Source: Actinoplanes sichuanensis (GTDB lineage: Bacteria > Actinomycetota > Actinomycetes > Mycobacteriales > Micromonosporaceae). From it: 64,000 bases of DNA. The stretch is from the NCBI RefSeq assembly GCF_033097365.1, contig NZ_AP028461.1, positions 4,340,001-4,404,000 on the forward strand. The letters run 5' to 3'. The notes under the pieces are model-generated. The model saw nothing but the letters and a program-made list of their open reading frames with translations, had not been told where the DNA came from and made no database searches. Position numbers and translations under genes: made by a program. Shown in pieces: positions 59,823-64,000 of the stretch (positions are counted from its first letter, which is position 1; each line of letters begins with the position of its first letter).

Positions 59823-61042
59823 GAGGTGGTCACCACCTCGACGCCCTCGTCGATCCCGTCGCCGGTCACCTCGACCAGGCCCTTGGCGAACAGTCCGGTT
59901 TCGACGCCGACCAGCTTTCCACCGGCGAGCTGGACGCCGTAGCCGCCCTCGCTGAGCGCGACCAGGGCACCCACCGGCACCGCCAGGACGTCCTCTCGCG
60001 TCTCGCCGGCGAGGTCGACCTGCACCGCCGACTGTTCGATCCCGCCCAGGACCTTCGTGCTGTCGAGGGTGACGGTCACCGATCGCCTGGGCTCGGCCGG
60101 TTCGGTGCCGCTCTCGTCGGCCGGCTGCACCTGAGCGCTGACGGCTGACACCTCACCGCGCACCGACGTGTCGCCCGGCAGCCGGACGGTGACCTTGTCG
60201 CCCGCGCGGATCGTGCCCGCCTCCGACACCGTGGCCTCCGCGGTGACCACCCTGACCGTCGAGGTCACCGTCAGCAACGGTGTGGCGGCGCTGTCGCCCT
60301 TCACGGCCATGACCGATTCGATCCGCACACCGCCGGACAGCACCACGACGTCCCCCACGCCGATCGTCCCGGTCACGGGCAGGCCCGTGTCCCGCTGCCA
60401 CCGTTTGAGGGCCGAGATCAGCCCTGCCGTCATCGCTGCTTGACCCCGCTGTACGGTGGCCCGCTCGATCCTGGTCCGCGGCGCGCTCTCGGCACCGGTC
60501 GCCGCATCGTCGTCCCCGGCCGCAGGTTCCGGTGCCGCCTCCACCGGCAGCGGCACCGTACGGGTGACGGTCTCCCCAACCTTCGGTTGGCGGCCGATCG
60601 GGTAGCCCAGAGCCTTCAGATTGGAGGCGACGATATTCACGTCGCGGCCCACCATTCCCCTGTCAAGGGTGCGATAGAGCGGCATCGCGCCGTAGAACAG
60701 CGGCACCGGCTGGTCGTCGGCCCGGAAAAGCTGTTCACCCCGATCGACCGAGGCACCGGTACGCGGCAGCCAGGTGATGACGCCCTCCTTACCGCCTTTG
60801 ATCGGCTGCGCACGGCCGAAGCCGAGAGTGCCGGTCAGTGAGCGAGTGACGATGAGATCGGTCCGGATGACCGCCTCGGTCTGGGCGGCGACCGATTCGC
60901 CGGTCGACGGCTCCGGTCCGTCCCGGCGCGTCATCCAGAGAACGCCGCCGGCGACGATTGCCAGAACGAGGACCGACGCGACGACCCACCTACGGATCCG
61001 GCGCGACGTCGAGGGTTGATCGGATTTCACGACCGCGATCAT
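59819..61042 (-). CDS. Membrane-anchored adaptor (HlyD/MacA-like) of the export operon
   Basis: A 407-residue protein with one N-terminal membrane segment (about 20-37). The chain then shows the biotinyl-lipoyl-like half ([19 protein letters not shown]), a peptidoglycan-binding-like insert ([16 protein letters not shown], then [18 protein letters not shown]) and a beta-barrel end ([19 protein letters not shown]). Actinomycetes lack an outer membrane, so the adaptor probably couples substrate release to the cell wall. ATG at 61042 is the first gene of the operon. A TTAG repeat box like those of the response regulator lies just upstream. Confidence 0.85.
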   Translation of the reverse strand: MIAVVKSDQPSTSRRIRRWVVASVLVLAIVAGGVLWMTRRDGPEPSTGESVAAQTEAVIRTDLIVTRSLTGTLGFGRAQPIKGGKEGVITWLPRTGASVDRGEQLFRADDQPVPLFYGAMPLYRTLDRGMVGRDVNIVASNLKALGYPIGRQPKVGETVTRTVPLPVEAAPEPAAGDDDAATGAESAPRTRIERATVQRGQAAMTAGLISALKRWQRDTGLPVTGTIGVGDVVVLSGGVRIESVMAVKGDSAATPLLTVTSTVRVVTAEATVSEAGTIRAGDKVTVRLPGDTSVRGEVSAVSAQVQPADESGTEPAEPRRSVTVTLDSTKVLGGIEQSAVQVDLAGETREDVLAVPVGALVALSEGGYGVQLAGGKLVGVETGLFAKGLVEVTGDGIDEGVEVVTTS

Positions 61043-61053
61043 GCCGAATGCTT

Positions 61054-61069
61054 TTTAGAAGCCGGTTAG
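61054..61069 (-). promoter_or_regulatory. TTAG-type box upstream of the export operon
   Basis: TTTAGAAGCCGGTTAG has two TTAG units 11 bases apart, like the box at 55361-55376 near the response regulator gene. It lies 12-27 bases upstream of the adaptor start codon. The match is short, so its role as a response-regulator site is tentative. Confidence 0.4.
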
Positions 61070-61299
61070 CGTCGTCCGGCCCCTTCTGTGCGCCGGCGAC
61101 AGCGCAGCCGCGCGACGCCGCCACCCGACTTCGATAGACTCCCGACCGCCGGATCCTTCGGCAGTCCCCGAGACGAAGGGATGGGTGAATGCTTCTCACC
61201 ATGGTCACGGTCGCTCTCTCGCCCGAGGAGCAGGCCGCGTAACACGCTGCCCGGCCGGCTCCTCGCCATCGATGGTCTTCCTGGCTTGAGGAGCTTGTT

Positions 61300-62496
61300 T
61301 TGCGTGCCCTTCTTTCCGCGCGAATCGGCGCGGACTTCAACCGTCTCTGGACCGCGTCCGCGATCTCGAACATCGGCGACGGCGTCACCATGGCCGCCGG
61401 TCCGCTGCTGGTCGCCTCGATCAGCGACAACCCGTCCCTTGTCGCCGGCGCTGTCTTCGCCCAGCAACTGCCGTGCCTGCTGATCGGCCTGATCAGCGGC
61501 GCGTGGGTGGACCGTGTCGACCGGCGGACCACCGTCGTGGTGGTCGATCTCCTGCGGGCGGCCGCCCTGGCCGTTCTGACCGTCACGATCACCGCCGACA
61601 CGGTCACCATCCCGATCGTCTACCTGGTGGTGTTCCTGCTCGGGGTCGGCGAGACACTGGCCGACAACGCGATGGGCGCCATGATCCCCGCGATCGTCGC
61701 GCCCGAACACCTGGCCGCCGCCAACGCACGGCTCGGCGCCACCTTCAGCATCGGTAACCAGTTCCTCGCGAAACCACTGGGTACCTGGCTGTTCGTGATC
61801 TCCGCGGCGCTGCCGTTCGGGCTGGACGCATTGACCTTCGCCGCGTGCGCCGCGCTGATCGCGGGCGTCCGCCCGGTCCCACCGTCGCAGAACCACGAAC
61901 GGACCTCGCTGCGCCGGGAGATCGGCGCCGGCATCCGCTGGCTGTGGGACCACCGCCTGCTGCGGACCACGGCGATCACCATGGGCGTGGGCAACATCGC
62001 GTTCTGCGCGGCGTTCGCCGTGTTCGTCGTCTACTGCCGCGACCGTCTCGGCCTATCCGAGGTCGGCTACGGCGTCCTGCTCACCGCCTTCGCCGCAGGT
62101 GGACTGCTCGGCGCGGGGGTCGCGGCCCGTCTGAGCCGCCGCTTCGGCAATCCCACTCTGCTGCGCGCCGGACTGATCATCGAGGTGGGGGTCCACCTGA
62201 CGCTGGCGGTGACCACCTCACCGTGGACGGCCGCCGCGGTCCTGACGGTCTTCAGCGTCCATACCATGGTGTGGGGCGTGATCACCGCGACGATCGGCCA
62301 GCGGACGGTCCCCGACCATTTCCGTGGTCGTGTGTCCAGCGTCTACTTCCTGCTGCAGACCGGCGGGGCGGCGCTGGGGTCCCTGCTCGGTGGCATCCTC
62401 GCGGGCGTGTGGTCGATCACCACACCATTCTGGATCGCCGCCGTCGCGATGGTGTTGATCACCGTGTGCGCCTGGCGCCCGCTCGGCGAAGCCTGA
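61300..62496 (+). CDS. MFS transporter (MDR/enterobactin-exporter type)
   Basis: A 398-residue transporter with twelve predicted helices. FNRLWTASAISNIGDGV at the N-terminus and DRVDRRTTVVVVD as the loop 2-3 motif are typical of the MFS_3 (EntS-like) group that exports siderophores or macrolides. TIGQRTVPDHFRGRVSSVYF is the conserved second-half block. TTG at 61300 is the start, with GAGGAG six bases upstream. It is divergent from the export operon and followed by a very strong hairpin. Substrate unknown. Confidence 0.88.
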   Translation: MRALLSARIGADFNRLWTASAISNIGDGVTMAAGPLLVASISDNPSLVAGAVFAQQLPCLLIGLISGAWVDRVDRRTTVVVVDLLRAAALAVLTVTITADTVTIPIVYLVVFLLGVGETLADNAMGAMIPAIVAPEHLAAANARLGATFSIGNQFLAKPLGTWLFVISAALPFGLDALTFAACAALIAGVRPVPPSQNHERTSLRREIGAGIRWLWDHRLLRTTAITMGVGNIAFCAAFAVFVVYCRDRLGLSEVGYGVLLTAFAAGGLLGAGVAARLSRRFGNPTLLRAGLIIEVGVHLTLAVTTSPWTAAAVLTVFSVHTMVWGVITATIGQRTVPDHFRGRVSSVYFLLQTGGAALGSLLGGILAGVWSITTPFWIAAVAMVLITVCAWRPLGEA

Positions 62497-62499
62497 TCG

Positions 62500-62545
62500 G
62501 GTTCCTGAGGTACGGCTTGTCCCGCGTGGCCGTACCTCAGGAACC
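62500..62545 (+). terminator. 17-base perfect hairpin after the MFS gene
   Basis: GGTTCCTGAGGTACGGC (62500-62516) and GCCGTACCTCAGGAACC (62529-62545) are perfect complements with a 12-base loop, starting four bases after the stop codon. This is the strongest single stem in the window. The rest of the 289-base gap to the protease gene holds a short CTTTTGTAC direct repeat near 62703 and no gene. Confidence 0.85.
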
Positions 62546-62785
62546 GCTTCGGATTTGATCGGGGTCGCCCGCGGCAGACACCGGCCCGGCCTGCCGCGGT
62601 GATGGTGTCGGTGGTCCACGGCCATCGTGATGAGCCGGTACGCCCGGGGCCCGTCGACGCCGGCCCCTAACGGGTCTCGACCTCGCCCCGCCGACACAGA
62701 CCAGTCGAACCTTTTGTACCTTTTGTAGCAACTAACCCGATTCCGGGATTGCCCAGTCGTATCCGAAAACAGGCGAGGACAAGTC

Positions 62786-63979
62786 ATGGCTAAATACACG
62801 ATCTTGCGCGATATGAGCCGACAGAACATGGCGGGCCCGTTCGAGGCCGAGATCTCCGAGCGGGAGGGCGCCGTGCCCAGCAGCGCCAGGATCGAGGTCG
62901 AGTCGCTGGACAAGCAGGACGTCCGCACACTCGCTCGCGATCCGCAGGTGCGGGCCATCGCGCCGGTCATGCCGATCACACTGATCCGGCCGGTGGACGT
63001 GGAGGGCGCCCAGCCGGAAGCCGCCGCGGCCGGCCCGACCTGGGGCGTCAAGGCGGTCGGCGCCGACGTCTCGGCCCGCACCGGCGCGGGGGTCACGGTG
63101 TGTGTCCTGGACACCGGGATCGACACCGGGCACCAGGCGTTCAGCGGGGTCACGCTGGTGCAGAAGGACTTCACCGGGTCCGGCAACGGCGACAAGGAAG
63201 GCCACGGCACCCACTGCGCGGGCACGATCTTCGGACGCGACGTCGACGACACCCGGATCGGCGTGGCGCGCGGGGTCACCAGGGCGCTCATCGGCAAGGT
63301 CCTGGGCGACGACGGCAGCGGCAGCACCGACGCGATCCTCAGCGGCCTCCACTGGGCGGCGGTCGAGCAGAGCGCCCACGTCATCTCGATGTCGATCGGG
63401 ATCGACCTTCCCGGTTTCGTACGGCGGCAGGTGGAAGCCGGCATGCCGGCGGATCTGGCGACCTCGGCCGCACTGCAGGCGTATCGGGCGAACGTGCGGG
63501 CCTTCGACGCGTTGATGGCGATGATCCGCAGCCGCGAGGTGTTCGAGAACGGCAGCGTGATCGTCGCGGCGGCCGGAAACGCCAGCCGCCGGCAGGTGAA
63601 TCCGAACTTCGAGATCGGCGTCGAGATGCCGGCCGCTGCGGACGGCGTGATCTCGGTGGCCGCCCTGCAGCAACCGGCCAGGGCCCTGCAGGTCGCCCCC
63701 TTCTCCAACACGTTCGCGAACATCAGCGCCCCCGGTGTCGGCGTCATCTCCGCCCGGCTCGGCGGCGGCCTGATCAGCCACAACGGCACGAGTATGGCCG
63801 CACCGCACGTCGCCGGCATCGCCGCACTGTGGTGGGAGCAGATCCTCACCACCGCGGTGCCCGCCACCACGACTCGCGCCGCGGTGGTCGCCAAGCTGCT
63901 GTCCAACGCGACGACGAACGCCTTCGCGCCGGGTGTCGACCCGGCCGACCGCGGGGTGGGCCTGGTCCAGGCCCCGTAG
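62786..63979 (+). CDS. Subtilisin-like (S8) serine peptidase without signal peptide
   Basis: A 397-residue S8 peptidase with all catalytic motifs: Asp in VCVLDTGID, His in GHGTHCAG, the oxyanion Asn in VAAAGN and Ser in HNGTSMAAPH. An N-terminal segment of about 80 residues (RIEVESLDKQDVRTLARDP) resembles an inhibitor-type propeptide. There is no signal peptide or lipobox, so it may stay in the cytoplasm or leave by another route. ATG at 62786 follows GAGGACAAG. The complete gene ends 21 bases before the window edge; neighbours on the right are not visible. Confidence 0.9.
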   Translation: MAKYTILRDMSRQNMAGPFEAEISEREGAVPSSARIEVESLDKQDVRTLARDPQVRAIAPVMPITLIRPVDVEGAQPEAAAAGPTWGVKAVGADVSARTGAGVTVCVLDTGIDTGHQAFSGVTLVQKDFTGSGNGDKEGHGTHCAGTIFGRDVDDTRIGVARGVTRALIGKVLGDDGSGSTDAILSGLHWAAVEQSAHVISMSIGIDLPGFVRRQVEAGMPADLATSAALQAYRANVRAFDALMAMIRSREVFENGSVIVAAAGNASRRQVNPNFEIGVEMPAAADGVISVAALQQPARALQVAPFSNTFANISAPGVGVISARLGGGLISHNGTSMAAPHVAGIAALWWEQILTTAVPATTTRAAVVAKLLSNATTNAFAPGVDPADRGVGLVQAP

Positions 63980-64000
63980 TCCGCCGGAGCCGTCGCCCGG

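Overview
The window is high-GC actinomycete DNA with many GTG/TTG starts and tightly coupled genes. It most likely comes from Actinoplanes or a close Micromonosporaceae relative. The best pointer is the gene at 39614-41977, which matches from memory the aculeacin A acylase (aac) of Actinoplanes utahensis in signal peptide, alpha/beta cleavage serine and overall sequence. No tRNA, rRNA or prophage was seen.

Layout. 1-3992: a partial secreted protein, a two-repeat relic that looks like a type I-E CRISPR array, an unknown protein, a secreted M15-type peptidase and the wreck of a chemoreceptor gene. 3993-24072: a catabolic island. The minus-strand run ALDH, TPP enzyme, PQQ dehydrogenase, AroQ, Gfo/Idh oxidoreductase (18333 to 11636) and the minus-strand run TRAP transporter DctQ-DctM-DctP, quinate/shikimate dehydrogenase, CitMHS-type transporter, alpha/beta hydrolase (10677 to 3993) are each largely coupled by 4-base start/stop overlaps. 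An IclR regulator sits between them. A plus-strand trio (CoA transferase, citryl-CoA lyase, ThuA-like protein) diverges from the ALDH end. A very large 3-dehydroshikimate dehydratase fusion closes the island. Two nearly identical promoter/operator blocks, at 10717 and 18359, tie the divergent units to the IclR protein. Together the enzymes can take quinate or shikimate through 3-dehydroquinate and 3-dehydroshikimate to protocatechuate. The CoA, TPP and ALDH steps point to a second, unidentified carbon skeleton.

24205-39400: a mosaic accessory stretch. It holds a wrecked MFS transporter, a class A penicillin-binding protein convergent with a class A beta-lactamase, an ArsR-type regulator, HxlR/RidA, a GNAT protein and several decayed genes (TPR protein, DinB protein, dimethylformamidase beta subunit, Zn alcohol dehydrogenase). 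It also holds a 1433-residue secreted protein made of a beta-propeller-like head, ten fibronectin III modules and a C-terminal phospholipase A2 domain. Two copies of an HxlR gene with its upstream region, about 97% identical, lie in direct orientation at 30.05 and 38.49 kb and flank this stretch.

39500-45400: aac, with an IS607-type element (tnpA broken by an amber codon, tnpB intact) ending 20 bases upstream of the aac start codon, then a secreted sugar dehydrogenase. 45600-52200: two unknown proteins, a GGDEF-EAL protein, and a small cassette of XRE/cupin regulator, 38-codon ORF, methyltransferase and DinB protein. 52185-64000: a drug-efflux MFS with a divergent WYL regulator, a lipoprotein, a two-component system facing a MacAB-like export operon with related TTAG boxes, another MFS transporter, and a subtilisin-like protease without a signal peptide.
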